A stretch of DNA of 64,000 bases from GW2011-AR15 sp964512765 (GCA_964512765.1 CAZEKF010000003.1:1-64000); one strand, 5' to 3'; shown: positions 51,836 through 61,487, counted from the stretch's first letter. The notes: a model not told the origin generated them from the letters alone. Numbers and translations: made by a program.

Positions 51836-53062
51836 ATGGGGGATAAAATAAAGTTAGTATTTGCCATGTTCATGTTCAGTATTATTTCTATTTTAATAAC
51901 ATGGCCCTTGGTTCTTAACATGAACGGGTTTTTATTAACACCTGAATACCCTGACATATCACATTCAGACGCGCCTGTTCATATTGAACATATGCAACAA
52001 ACAAGGTTAAGTTTATTAAATAAAACAGGTATTGTAATAAACCCAGGGTTTGGGAACGCACAAACATATGCATTATCAGGTGCTTTTATTACATTCGTGT
52101 TTGATGTAAAAGATGTTATGTTTCATAATCTATATCTCCTAGGAAGCATTTTTCTTGCAGGTATTTTCATGTTCTTGTTAGTGTATGAATTATTCAAAGA
52201 TTATTACACTGCAATGTTCAGTGGCATTATTTTTATAACATCAAACTTTTTTGTACAACAATATGTCTGGGGCCATGCAAACACATGGCAAATACAATGG
52301 ATACCGTTAACATTTTTATTTCTTGAAAGAACATTAAAAAATAAGAAAATTCAAGATTCTTTGCTATTAGGCATTGCACTAGCATTACAATTATTATCAT
52401 CGACACAGATTATTGTTTATCTAAGTGTTTTGATTCCCTTATATCTGTTGTCCAGATATTTGTTTGTTGAAAAGAATAAATTACTTGATAAAAAAATCAT
52501 AGTCAGGTTCATTGTATCTGGTTGTATTGCTCTGGTTTTATCTGGTTTTTATTTAATCAAGAGAATATCCCTACCACATTCAATTAGACTAATTGAATCA
52601 ACTTACATTTACTCATGGGGCTTAACAAAACTTCACCCTATAACTGAATATTTATCTGTAAATTCAAACATTTACATTGGTTTAGTTCAGTTTATTCTTG
52701 TTCTTGTATCAATATGTCTTATTCTGAAAAACATTAAATCATACAGGCAATTTCTTTCTTATGTGATACTAGGCATTTGTTTAGTTGTTTTATTAATGGG
52801 TCCAGTTTACAAGTTTTTACCTTACTTTTGGTTATATCATCTATGGCCGTTCTTCAAACATTTTATTGTAATTGAATATTTTTTTCCTTATTTGTTAATG
52901 TGTATAAGCATACTCTCAGGTTTTCCATTTTATTATCTTAAACAAAAAAAAGTTAAGGAAAAACACAGAATCTTAGTCATTGTTATGATTGTTTTGTTAA
53001 TAATTTCCACACAAATAATAAAATCTGTATGGTTAACACAGCATCATATTTATTTTCCTTGA
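51836..53062 (+). CDS. Polytopic membrane protein, GT-C/YfhO-like, 408 aa
   Basis: A first membrane segment is followed by an extracytoplasmic loop with SDAPVHIEHM and FGNAQTYALSG, then about nine more hydrophobic segments. The loop and ITWPLVLN resemble PMT/YfhO-type membrane glycosyltransferases, but the soluble C-terminal domain of about 150 residues found in such proteins is missing; it ends soon after the last segment, at HHIYFP. It may be a minimal or C-terminally truncated enzyme. It is a single gene with its own TATA box. Activity unproven. Confidence 0.65.
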   Translation: MGDKIKLVFAMFMFSIISILITWPLVLNMNGFLLTPEYPDISHSDAPVHIEHMQQTRLSLLNKTGIVINPGFGNAQTYALSGAFITFVFDVKDVMFHNLYLLGSIFLAGIFMFLLVYELFKDYYTAMFSGIIFITSNFFVQQYVWGHANTWQIQWIPLTFLFLERTLKNKKIQDSLLLGIALALQLLSSTQIIVYLSVLIPLYLLSRYLFVEKNKLLDKKIIVRFIVSGCIALVLSGFYLIKRISLPHSIRLIESTYIYSWGLTKLHPITEYLSVNSNIYIGLVQFILVLVSICLILKNIKSYRQFLSYVILGICLVVLLMGPVYKFLPYFWLYHLWPFFKHFIVIEYFFPYLLMCISILSGFPFYYLKQKKVKEKHRILVIVMIVLLIISTQIIKSVWLTQHHIYFP

Positions 53063-53087
53063 CCTCTTCATTAATCAAAAACAAAGA

Positions 53088-53104
53088 ATTATAATATTTA
53101 TAGC
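53088..53104 (+). promoter_or_regulatory. TATA-like region for the 53119 radical SAM gene
   Basis: Overlapping TATA-like stretches (ATTATAATA, then ATTTATAGC) lie 15-31 bases before the ATG. The better-spaced one is the first. Confidence 0.4.
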
Positions 53105-53118
53105 TATTTAATTTAATA

Positions 53119-54198
53119 ATGGTAGATTTGTCATTAATAAAATTCTGTTCTAATTTAATTCATAAAAAAAATAGTATGCCGTTGTTTGTAACGTTTTTTG
53201 TTACAAATAAATGTAATTTAAGTTGTACGCATTGTTTTTATTCCTCTGAATTAAATAAACCTATCAAAGAATTGACTTTAAAAGAAATTAAAAACTTAGC
53301 AAAGTCAATGGACCATTTCCCAGTTTTGTACATTGGCGGCGGTGAACCGTTCCTTAGAAAAGATCTTGTAGAGATATGTTCTTATTTTTACAATTATAAT
53401 AAAATCAAATATCTAGTTATTCCAACAAATGGATCATTTCCTAATCAAATAAGTAAAACCATGGATGAAATATCTAACCTGTGTCCGAAAACAAGTGTTT
53501 TGTTAAATGTGTCAATCGACGGTGTTGAAAAAGAACATAATAAAATACGAGGGAATAGTAAGTCATACGATCAAGCCATCAAAACATATAACTTAGCTAA
53601 ATCATTAAAACCAAAACATGATAATTTAAAAGTTGGGTTTACAGTAACGTTTACTGCTACTAACCAAAATAATATTTTAAGATGTTACAACCAGTTAAAA
53701 AAACTTAACCCAGATAATATACAATTAAATCTTATCAGAGGTTCACCAAAAAATCCAAAAGAAAAAGTTGTAAACATAAATAAATTCAAAAAACTTACTC
53801 AACAATTTCATAAAGATGTTAAAAATAAAGTTATACCTGGTTATGATCCTATCCATGTTTCAGCAGCAAGTTACCGCCATGAAATGATAATAAAGACATA
53901 CAAAGAGAATACGTTTCAAACATTATGCTATGCATCACAGTTATCATGTGTAATTTATCCAGATGGTGAAGTTTATCCCTGTGAATTACTTGACAAAAGA
54001 ATTGGCAATGTTCATGATTATAACTATAATTTCAAAGAGTTATGGTATTCTGAAAAAAATAAAAAATTGTCTAATTGGATTAAAAAAACAAAATGTTATT
54101 GTACACATGAGTGTAATGTAACTTGTAACACGTTTCTTAACCATAAACATTTCACAAAAATTATTTCTAAATCTTTACTTAAACAAGTAACCAAGTAA
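53119..54198 (+). CDS. Radical SAM/SPASM protein, 359 aa, separate subfamily
   Basis: CNLSCTHC is at residues 32-39 and GGGEPFLRKDL is a standard GGE region. IDGVEKEHNKIRG and a full SPASM-like tail follow: LCYASQLSC, YPDGEVYPCE, then CYCTHECNVTC. It lacks the LWP signature and the C-x3-C-x5-C ending of the array proteins. It therefore resembles ordinary SPASM peptide- or anaerobic-sulfatase-maturase-like enzymes more closely. A convergent GT2 gene overlaps its last 24 bases. No sulfatase or precursor peptide is next to it. Confidence 0.9.
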   Translation: MVDLSLIKFCSNLIHKKNSMPLFVTFFVTNKCNLSCTHCFYSSELNKPIKELTLKEIKNLAKSMDHFPVLYIGGGEPFLRKDLVEICSYFYNYNKIKYLVIPTNGSFPNQISKTMDEISNLCPKTSVLLNVSIDGVEKEHNKIRGNSKSYDQAIKTYNLAKSLKPKHDNLKVGFTVTFTATNQNNILRCYNQLKKLNPDNIQLNLIRGSPKNPKEKVVNINKFKKLTQQFHKDVKNKVIPGYDPIHVSAASYRHEMIIKTYKENTFQTLCYASQLSCVIYPDGEVYPCELLDKRIGNVHDYNYNFKELWYSEKNKKLSNWIKKTKCYCTHECNVTCNTFLNHKHFTKIISKSLLKQVTK

Positions 54199-55128
54199 AA
54201 AGCTGCAACCATAACTTAGGTGTGCCATGAACGCACTTAAAACAGTAAAAGGAATTTCAATTAGTCTTACTTTGATTATTGTTTCAATGGTTATTATAAA
54301 AAAATAAATACTCATTACTGCTAAAAATATTGTTCTAAACAACATTGAAAATAATGAACTAACAAACCCAGTTATGACAAAAATAAAAAACAAGCAAGGT
54401 AACACATAATATTTGTAAATAACTTTCTTATCCTTGTACAATTTGCCGTTAAACAAACCATAATTAAACATTTGATTCATAAAAGGTAAGAATGATTTTT
54501 TTCTATGATGATAAACAATAACTTTTGGTGAGTATAATATCTTATATCCATTTTTAATAATATCATAACAAAATTTAGTATCTTCGCCAGTTTCAAGAGT
54601 TTCATCAAATCTAATCTTTTCAAAAGCCTTATATCTCACAATCAAATTACATGTAGGAAGCTCGTTAATGTACTGTTTTTTTGATTTTGTTTGTCTAATG
54701 TATCCTTTTCCAAACCCAAATTTAAGTTTCATGACATTACCAGTAATTTTTTGAAAAAAAGTATCAGTATCAGGAGTTAGGTTAGGCCCGCCTACTGCCA
54801 AGATTTTCTTGTTTTTAAACAAAGGTACTGCGTTCTTTAACCAGTTTTTATCAGGAAACGCGTCTGAGTCAATGAACGCAATATATTCAGATGTTGTTTC
54901 TTTAACTGCAATGTTTCTTTTCTCAGGTATGTTCTTTGGTCCTGTTGGTTTAATAATCAATCTAGATTGTTTTTTATATTCTATTAATCGCTGACTAGGT
55001 TTATTATCTGGAAAAATACGAATTATGTAATTAGTATAATCTAGTTTTAAGCATTTATCAAGACATTCAAATAAATACTTATTCTCTTCTTTTACTACAA
55101 CTACTATATCAATCAATGGTTTCATCAT
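54175..55128 (-). CDS. GT2 glycosyltransferase with C-terminal membrane segments, 317 aa
   Basis: IDIVVVVKEENKYL starts the GT-A domain; FIDSDAFPDKNW has the DxD, and LETGEDTKFCYDI contains the catalytic-region ED pair. KKSFLPFMNQMFNYG resembles the (Q/R)xxRW-like amphipathic region of processive GT2 enzymes. Two or three membrane segments lie in the last 85 residues. It starts in an ATGA overlap with the B12-radical SAM gene upstream, so the two are strictly coupled. Likely membrane glycan synthesis; sugar unknown. Confidence 0.9.
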   Translation of the reverse strand: MMKPLIDIVVVVKEENKYLFECLDKCLKLDYTNYIIRIFPDNKPSQRLIEYKKQSRLIIKPTGPKNIPEKRNIAVKETTSEYIAFIDSDAFPDKNWLKNAVPLFKNKKILAVGGPNLTPDTDTFFQKITGNVMKLKFGFGKGYIRQTKSKKQYINELPTCNLIVRYKAFEKIRFDETLETGEDTKFCYDIIKNGYKILYSPKVIVYHHRKKSFLPFMNQMFNYGLFNGKLYKDKKVIYKYYVLPCLFFIFVITGFVSSLFSMLFRTIFLAVMSIYFFIITIETIIKVRLIEIPFTVLSAFMAHLSYGCSFLLGYLFK

Positions 55129-56465
55129 ATGCTCTTTGTTATTATTGAAAATTTTGCTAGTTTATATATGTCCCAGACAGATAATATCCTCAGTATTCTT
55201 AACATTTTCTTTGGGTTCAAGTAAAAACTGCGATATGCTTTTTTTATAAGAATTTTTATATCTGAATTGGAGATGTTTGAAAATGCGTTATGATACGCTG
55301 TTCCATAAAAATATGCTTTTTCAGCATTAAAGTTATAGTTTCTATCAACTGACTTGATTTGGTTGTACAGCTCTGTTCCAATCATTGGTATTAACCTACT
55401 AAACTGAGCAAAATCTGTGTCAAGTCTGCACGCAAATTTGATAGTTTGCTCAATATCTTTCTTTGTTTCCCAGGGAAACCCGATCATGTAGAAAGCAAAC
55501 GTGTTCAAACTCAATTTCTTGCACCAGTTTACTACTTTAAAAAACTGTTCAAGTTCAATGTTTTTTTTAATCTTTTTCTGAATTTTTTTACTTCCTGTTT
55601 CAGGAGCAATGGCTATTAACCAAAACCCTGCATTTTTCATTTTTCGTAAAAGATTATAATTAAGTCTATCTGCTCTAACACCGTTAAACGCTTGTAATCT
55701 AAGTTTAATTTTTCTTTTAATGATTAAGTCACAAATCTCTTCTACTCTACTCATATCATGTGTAAAATTATCGTCGCTTATTGCAATTTCTTTAACACCT
55801 AGTTTTTTGGCTTGCCATTCTATCTCATCAACAACATGCTCAGGGCTTCTTGGTCTCCATACAATATCATGGAAACAAAATACACATTTCTGCGGACATC
55901 CTCGAGATGTAACTATGCTAGAAATTGGCCTTTTTTTCTTTATCGGGACATCGTATCTTTCAATAGGTACTTTGTCAAGAGCAGGAAAAGGAAGACTGTC
56001 AAGGCCAAACATTTGTTTTCTTTGGCCAGAATATACAATCTTCCCATTTTTTTGTTTAAAACATAATCCTTTTATTGATTCAGGTTTTTTTCCTTGCAAA
56101 TATTCAAACATAGACTGTTCTGCCTCCCCTATTAAAACAACATCTGCTTCACTTTGTTCTAAATGGTTTTTTGCAATATCTAATGTTATTGGTCCGCCCA
56201 GGATCACTTTTTTGTTTGGATATTTAGTCTTAATAACAGATATAGTTCTATAAGTGTTTTCAATGTTAGATACATTAATACTAAAACAATAAAAATCATA
56301 TTTGTCATAATCAATGTCATTTTTCTGAACATTACCATCAAAAATATCAATATCATAACCTTTTAACTCAAGAAAAGATGCAATGCCAAGTATACCTAGA
56401 GGAGGTAAAGTACTAACATAATGCTGCGGTGTGCTAGGCGGTAAAAATGCAATTATTCCTTTCAT
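55125..56465 (-). CDS. B12-binding-domain radical SAM protein
   Basis: The N-terminus has LPPLGILGIASFLE, DIDIFDGN and KVILGGPITLDIA of the cobalamin-binding domain. The radical SAM part has SRGCPQKCVFC, ISDDNFTHD, IAPETGSKKI and YMIGFPWETK. At 446 aa it is of usual size. Its stop overlaps the start of a GT2 gene, a pairing that also occurs in looser form at 11743-14004. That suggests a methylation or ring-forming step on the product or lipid acceptor of the GT2. The exact reaction is not predictable. Confidence 0.92.
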   Translation of the reverse strand: MKGIIAFLPPSTPQHYVSTLPPLGILGIASFLELKGYDIDIFDGNVQKNDIDYDKYDFYCFSINVSNIENTYRTISVIKTKYPNKKVILGGPITLDIAKNHLEQSEADVVLIGEAEQSMFEYLQGKKPESIKGLCFKQKNGKIVYSGQRKQMFGLDSLPFPALDKVPIERYDVPIKKKRPISSIVTSRGCPQKCVFCFHDIVWRPRSPEHVVDEIEWQAKKLGVKEIAISDDNFTHDMSRVEEICDLIIKRKIKLRLQAFNGVRADRLNYNLLRKMKNAGFWLIAIAPETGSKKIQKKIKKNIELEQFFKVVNWCKKLSLNTFAFYMIGFPWETKKDIEQTIKFACRLDTDFAQFSRLIPMIGTELYNQIKSVDRNYNFNAEKAYFYGTAYHNAFSNISNSDIKILIKKAYRSFYLNPKKMLRILRILSVWDIYKLAKFSIITKSI

Positions 56466-56481
56466 GTTATTTTTGATCCTA

Positions 56482-58173
56482 TTATGAATTTGTTTTCTTA
56501 AAATAATAAATTAACAAAAAGACTGTTAACATTGAAGTTATTAAACCTATCACATAGCTTGTTGGCAAATAATAAAATTCAACTGTTGTTTCATTTGAAT
56601 TTACATGAGTTGAGAATAAACCATTTGTATCAATCACATCATGTGTCTTTGACTTCCATCCTTTGTGATAATTCTGGTTTAATACCAAAACATCATCATC
56701 TGTTAAATTAATGTTTACAATAACTCTGTTCGGTGAAAAATAATCAATTGAAGCTTGTCCATTATCATGTAAAAGATACGCTTCTCCCCTATACCAATCA
56801 TTCTCCTTCGGAATCACTGCAGTATCTAATTTAAGGTTTTCATAACAATCAACATTACCAACATTTTTCAGGAAGTTAGGATATTCTGAATTGTCATAAT
56901 CATATTTAACACTTGTTTGGTAAAATTCTTTCTCAGGTTGGATTTTGATTGGTTCTATGTCAAAGGTATTGTTAATAATTGGGTAACTAACTGTGCCAAG
57001 ATCTATTAATATAATAAAGACAAATAAATAAAAAATGAATTTCATTATACAATTTTTTTTAATTCTTTTATGAAGTTCATTTAAAAAAAAACCAGTTGTA
57101 ACTGCAAAACAAAACAAAAACATAATGTTAAACCTTGACGGTAACCTTAGCGAACTAAAAACTGGAAACATGTGCAACAATTTCCACAGTCCAAATTTAA
57201 CATTACCCAAGAATAAATTAAAAAATACTGCAGTTAACAAAACAAACTTCCAGGCTTTTTTATAAAAAAAAGGCAAACATAATAAAAAAAGTATGACAGG
57301 CAGGAACCCAACATATGTACCATACTCATGCCACCAGTACGGTGTAATATCAGAAAATTTCATATGATTCTGATCCCTGGACAATATTGAATGGTATACC
57401 AGGTTAAGGTCAAGTTTCTGATTCAGTTCTGTTTTTCTAGGATGTTCAGACATTATTTCTAGCATTGGTAAAATTTTAACAGAACCTAGTAACAAAAAGA
57501 TCAAAGTGACAAAAACCAAATTCATTACAGGCTCAATTTTCCTCTTTTCAACTGACTCAAAAACCGCATACATGAACAATAACAAAAGAGTAAATGGAAG
57601 TATTGTATAAGAACCACTGAATAACATTAGCAATAAAACTAATGAACAATAAACAATGTTAATCTTATTTTCTTGGATCCTGAGATAAAATAACATTGCC
57701 CAAGGTATAAATACTATTGACCAATAAGATTGATGACCTTCTATTACTCGTAAAGCAAATGTACTTGAAAACATAAAAATAAAAGATGAAATTATAGAAG
57801 CTAAGTCTGATAGTTTTAATTGTTTGCATAGCACATACATTCCGAGCAAACCTGTAAAGAAATATAACAAGAGTTGCACCTTAAGTCCTAAGTCAACCCC
57901 TAACATAAGTGTAAAAACAAAAAAAGGTGATAAGGATAATGAATGAGGAAGTGCTAAATATACATTCCCTCCACAGTAATACGGGTTCCATAACGGCATT
58001 TGACGATATTCTAATATTGTTTTCCTGGGAACAGCATTAAAAAAACTTAACTGGTTCCAGTCACGGTCGCCCCATTTATCATAATTCTGAAAAACAGGTG
58101 ATAAATAAAGTAACGAAACAATTGCAAAAAAATACAACATTTGTTTAGTTTTATTACGCATTTTATTAACCAA
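56482..58173 (-). CDS. YfhO-like polytopic membrane protein, 563 aa
   Basis: DRDWNQLSFFNAVPRKTI, MPLWNPYYCGG and LRLPSRFNIMF are typical of the YfhO family of GT-C-fold membrane proteins, implicated in glycosylating lipid-linked or teichoic-type polymers in bacteria. About eleven membrane segments in residues 10-380 are followed by a soluble beta-rich domain and one last hydrophobic segment. The gene overlaps the large TPR gene upstream by 8 bases, so the two are coupled. The family is fairly sure; function in archaea is unknown. Confidence 0.8.
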   Translation of the reverse strand: MVNKMRNKTKQMLYFFAIVSLLYLSPVFQNYDKWGDRDWNQLSFFNAVPRKTILEYRQMPLWNPYYCGGNVYLALPHSLSLSPFFVFTLMLGVDLGLKVQLLLYFFTGLLGMYVLCKQLKLSDLASIISSFIFMFSSTFALRVIEGHQSYWSIVFIPWAMLFYLRIQENKINIVYCSLVLLLMLFSGSYTILPFTLLLLFMYAVFESVEKRKIEPVMNLVFVTLIFLLLGSVKILPMLEIMSEHPRKTELNQKLDLNLVYHSILSRDQNHMKFSDITPYWWHEYGTYVGFLPVILFLLCLPFFYKKAWKFVLLTAVFFNLFLGNVKFGLWKLLHMFPVFSSLRLPSRFNIMFLFCFAVTTGFFLNELHKRIKKNCIMKFIFYLFVFIILIDLGTVSYPIINNTFDIEPIKIQPEKEFYQTSVKYDYDNSEYPNFLKNVGNVDCYENLKLDTAVIPKENDWYRGEAYLLHDNGQASIDYFSPNRVIVNINLTDDDVLVLNQNYHKGWKSKTHDVIDTNGLFSTHVNSNETTVEFYYLPTSYVIGLITSMLTVFLLIYYFKKTNS

Positions 58174-60655
58174 TTTCCTGAATCATCTCATGTGCCAGGT
58201 CATAATATGGACAAGTTTGAATCATGGATAAGTTTGTCATTGAAATAAAGCGCTCAGCTTTTTCATAATCTTGTTGGTTATACTCAAATAAAGCTAGCAT
58301 CATGTACGTACATTCAACATCATCCTGGTTCAAATCTTCTCCTGGTGATGAATCAGTAACATTTAGAAACATGTTAAACATATTTTTTGATTCGCTATAT
58401 TTTGACTGGTTAAAATAAATTAAACCCAGGTGGTAATGTGCTATGTAAAACTCCGGGTCAATATTTAGTACTTCAACAAACATTTCTTCAGACGATTCAT
58501 AGTCTCCTTCTTTAAAATAAATTAAACCTAGTCCTTCATACGGACACGTGTACGTGTTGTCACCTTTTTCAATTGCTTCAGAATATTTTTGTTCAGCGTA
58601 TGTGTAATTACTCAAATGATAATTAAATTCTCCAATTTCAGCAATAATGTACTGGTTATCTTTGTAAAGAGATTCTGCCTCATATAGCAGTAAAAGTGCT
58701 TGAGATGATTTGTTTTGATCAAAATAAAATCTTGCCAGTTCAAGATATACCATATAATCTTTATTTTCACTCTTGTACGCATTGTCAAAATAGATTTTAG
58801 CTTTTAAGAACTTTTCTTGACCAGTTAAGATTTTACCATAGCCAATGTTTGCTAAATAATTGTTTGGTTCTTTTTCCAGTACATTAATAAACAATTGTTC
58901 AGCATTTTTAAACTCATTATTATCATAATACACCCATGCTAAATCTGTAAGAACATTTAGGTTATCCGGGTCAAGTTCCTGTGCTTTAAGATACATACCT
59001 TTTGATTCTGGTAACCTGGCCAATTTATAGAATATTTTAGCAAGTGTAACATAAGATTTTTTTAAAATATCAACATTATTACTCTCACCGCTCTCCGTGG
59101 AACTTGTCATAATTTCCACTGCTTTCAATAAAGAGTTTACTGCTTTATCATATTCTTCTTGTTTATAATAAGCATGACCTAATCTGCTATGTATATCTCC
59201 TCTTCCGGGACTTATCAATAAAGCTTTCTCATACAATTCTATAGATTTATCATAGTTACCTTCACTAAAATATATTAACCCGAGACCGTCATATGGGCAT
59301 GTGTACGTATCGTCACCTTTTTCAATTGCTTCAAGATATTTTTCTTTTGCATAAGTATAATTTTCAAAATGTAAATTAAACTGACCTATCTCAGCTATAA
59401 TATACTGATTATCTTCATACAGAGACTCTGCTTCATAAAGCATGTCAAACGCGTCTTTAGTTTTGTTCTGGTTAAAATATAATCTTGCAAGTTCAAGATA
59501 TATTAAAAAATCTTTATTATCATTATTATAAGCACGAGAAAAATATGTGTGTGCTTCTTTGATGTTACCTTCATTAACCAATATTTTACCATATCCAATG
59601 TTTGCCAAATAATTGTTCGGATCTTGGTTCAATGCTTCAATAAACAATAATTTTGCATTTTTAAATTCATTATTATCATTATACACCCAACCAAGGTTTG
59701 CTAAAATTTCAGTGTTATTGGGATCAAGTTCAAGCGCTTTAAGATACATATGTTTTGATTCACTGAATCTGGCTTGATTAAAATATATTTTTCCAAGCAT
59801 AATATAAGTTTGTTCAAGACTTTTTTCATGTTTTTCTTTATGAATTATTTCAGAAGTTAAAGCAAGTTCCAATGTTTTTTTTAAAGAAGAAACAGCATCA
59901 TCATACTTTTCTAAATTAAAATAGATTTTTCCCAATTTATAATGAGCATATTTTTGGTCAGGTTCTAATGATAAAGATTTTTTAAAATAATCTATTGCTT
60001 TATCATTGTTTTTTTGTTCATAATAAACAGATGCAAGCCCTGAATACGCATACACATTATTGTTTGTTATTTTGAGAGATCTTCTAAAAATAATTTCAGC
60101 ATTTTCATAATCTTTTAACTCGTAATATGTCCAACCAAGTTCATTAAGAATTTCCTGATTGTTTGATTCAATTTCTACAGCTTTTGTAAAAATATTTTTA
60201 GCTTCATGATATTTGTCAAGTCTAAAAAGAGTAATTCCATAGTCCATGTACACCCATGCATTGTTAGGGTCTAGTTCAAAAGCTTTCTGAAAATATTTTT
60301 CTGCTTCAGTAGTGTCATTATCTAAAAGAGAAAGTTTTGCCAAGCCTAAATAACCTAAAGAATCGTTATTGTTAAGTTCCAAAGATTGAATAAACATTTT
60401 TTTTGATTCATTAAATTTATTGATTTCAAAATACGCCATTCCAAGTTCTGAATAAACCTTACTATTATTTTGGTTGATTTCAAGTTCTTTTTTGTAAAGT
60501 TCAATTGCTGTATGGATATTACCTTTGTTAAATTCTGTTAAACCCTGTCTAAAATAGCTCTTATCTGTTTTTTGATAGATTATAACCAATAAAGAACCAA
60601 ATAGTACTAAACAAAGTAAAATTAACACTCTTTTCTGATAAATACTTTTTCTCAT
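58166..60655 (-). CDS. Membrane-anchored TPR protein, 829 aa, with internal duplication
   Basis: After an N-terminal anchor (residues 9-26), the protein is TPRs throughout, more than twenty. Two halves repeat one another at a spacing of 251 residues: each contains NNEFKNA, NNYLANIGYGKIL, EAESLY, DNQYIIAEIG, NYTYA and EAIEKGD, leading into TYTCPY(D/E)GLGLIYF. The CPYxGLG repeat occurs twice, and the C-terminus has another TCPYYDLA. It overlaps both neighbours (ATGA with the 60652 TPR gene, 8 bases with the YfhO-like gene), pointing to a complex of TPR proteins with the membrane enzyme. Confidence 0.88.
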   Translation of the reverse strand: MRKSIYQKRVLILLCLVLFGSLLVIIYQKTDKSYFRQGLTEFNKGNIHTAIELYKKELEINQNNSKVYSELGMAYFEINKFNESKKMFIQSLELNNNDSLGYLGLAKLSLLDNDTTEAEKYFQKAFELDPNNAWVYMDYGITLFRLDKYHEAKNIFTKAVEIESNNQEILNELGWTYYELKDYENAEIIFRRSLKITNNNVYAYSGLASVYYEQKNNDKAIDYFKKSLSLEPDQKYAHYKLGKIYFNLEKYDDAVSSLKKTLELALTSEIIHKEKHEKSLEQTYIMLGKIYFNQARFSESKHMYLKALELDPNNTEILANLGWVYNDNNEFKNAKLLFIEALNQDPNNYLANIGYGKILVNEGNIKEAHTYFSRAYNNDNKDFLIYLELARLYFNQNKTKDAFDMLYEAESLYEDNQYIIAEIGQFNLHFENYTYAKEKYLEAIEKGDDTYTCPYDGLGLIYFSEGNYDKSIELYEKALLISPGRGDIHSRLGHAYYKQEEYDKAVNSLLKAVEIMTSSTESGESNNVDILKKSYVTLAKIFYKLARLPESKGMYLKAQELDPDNLNVLTDLAWVYYDNNEFKNAEQLFINVLEKEPNNYLANIGYGKILTGQEKFLKAKIYFDNAYKSENKDYMVYLELARFYFDQNKSSQALLLLYEAESLYKDNQYIIAEIGEFNYHLSNYTYAEQKYSEAIEKGDNTYTCPYEGLGLIYFKEGDYESSEEMFVEVLNIDPEFYIAHYHLGLIYFNQSKYSESKNMFNMFLNVTDSSPGEDLNQDDVECTYMMLALFEYNQQDYEKAERFISMTNLSMIQTCPYYDLAHEMIQEIG

Positions 60656-61440
60656 GTTTGCTCAGTTTGATTTAATAAATTTAATGCTTCATTATTATAA
60701 GGATCATATCTTAACCATAACCCAAGTATTTTGTTTGCTTCATCATAATTTTGTTCAGACATGTGAATATCATACAACAGTTTATATTTTTCATTAATAA
60801 TTCCAGGTCTAAAATTTATTGAACTATTCAAATAGTACTTTGATTTTTCAAAATTGTTTTGCTTATAATAAACCATCCCCAGTCCTTCATACGGGCACGC
60901 AAACGTTTCACCTTCTTCTGCACCAGATTCAACTAATCTTAATGATTCGTTAAGATATTTTTCAGAATTTTCATAATCTCCAGTAAAATAATATACAAAT
61001 CCAAGGTAATTATAAGCATATGGATCATCTGGATTATCTTTAATTATTTCTTTGAAAACAGAGATAGCTTCTGCATAGTTTTTTTTATGCATGAATAGTT
61101 TCCCGAAATCTACTCTTGTCCTTGTTTTATTAGGTTCCAAGCTATGTGCTTTAGCTAATGCTTTTTCTGCCATTTCTGGCATATTTTTTCTTAGAAATAT
61201 GTCAAACAATAAATTGTAAGAGTCTGTATGTTCAGGATTTATTTCTAATGCTTTCAATACATAAAACTCTGATTCGCTAACATTGTTAGAATCATATTGT
61301 TGCTGCGCATGAAGATATAATGATGTTACGTTCATCAATTCGTTGTCAGATTTTGATACATTCACTAAAACACCAATAAAAAGTAATAAAAAGACAAAAC
61401 AAAAGCATACAACTAATATTTTTCTTACACTTTCCCCCAT
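60652..61440 (-). CDS. Membrane-anchored TPR protein, 262 aa
   Basis: The N-terminal segment (about residues 9-27) is followed by about six TPRs. TFACPYEGLGMVYYKQNN is the CPYxGLG repeat of the window's TPR family, and the tail NYDEANKILGLWLRYD resembles the C-terminal module of the others. It is the first gene of the minus-strand operon that continues through the 829-aa TPR protein, the YfhO-like protein, the B12-radical SAM protein and a GT2 enzyme. A TATA-like TAAATATATA lies about 20-28 bases before its start. Confidence 0.85.
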   Translation of the reverse strand: MGESVRKILVVCFCFVFLLLFIGVLVNVSKSDNELMNVTSLYLHAQQQYDSNNVSESEFYVLKALEINPEHTDSYNLLFDIFLRKNMPEMAEKALAKAHSLEPNKTRTRVDFGKLFMHKKNYAEAISVFKEIIKDNPDDPYAYNYLGFVYYFTGDYENSEKYLNESLRLVESGAEEGETFACPYEGLGMVYYKQNNFEKSKYYLNSSINFRPGIINEKYKLLYDIHMSEQNYDEANKILGLWLRYDPYNNEALNLLNQTEQT

Positions 61441-61487
61441 GTCTACAATAAAATGATGTATATATTTAAGAATATTTATTTATGGAA

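Noticed and set aside
55720..56253. 177-aa plus-strand ORF
   Set aside because: It lies antisense to the cobalamin and radical SAM domains of a B12-radical SAM gene with clear motifs; length is an effect of low stop frequency in that frame.
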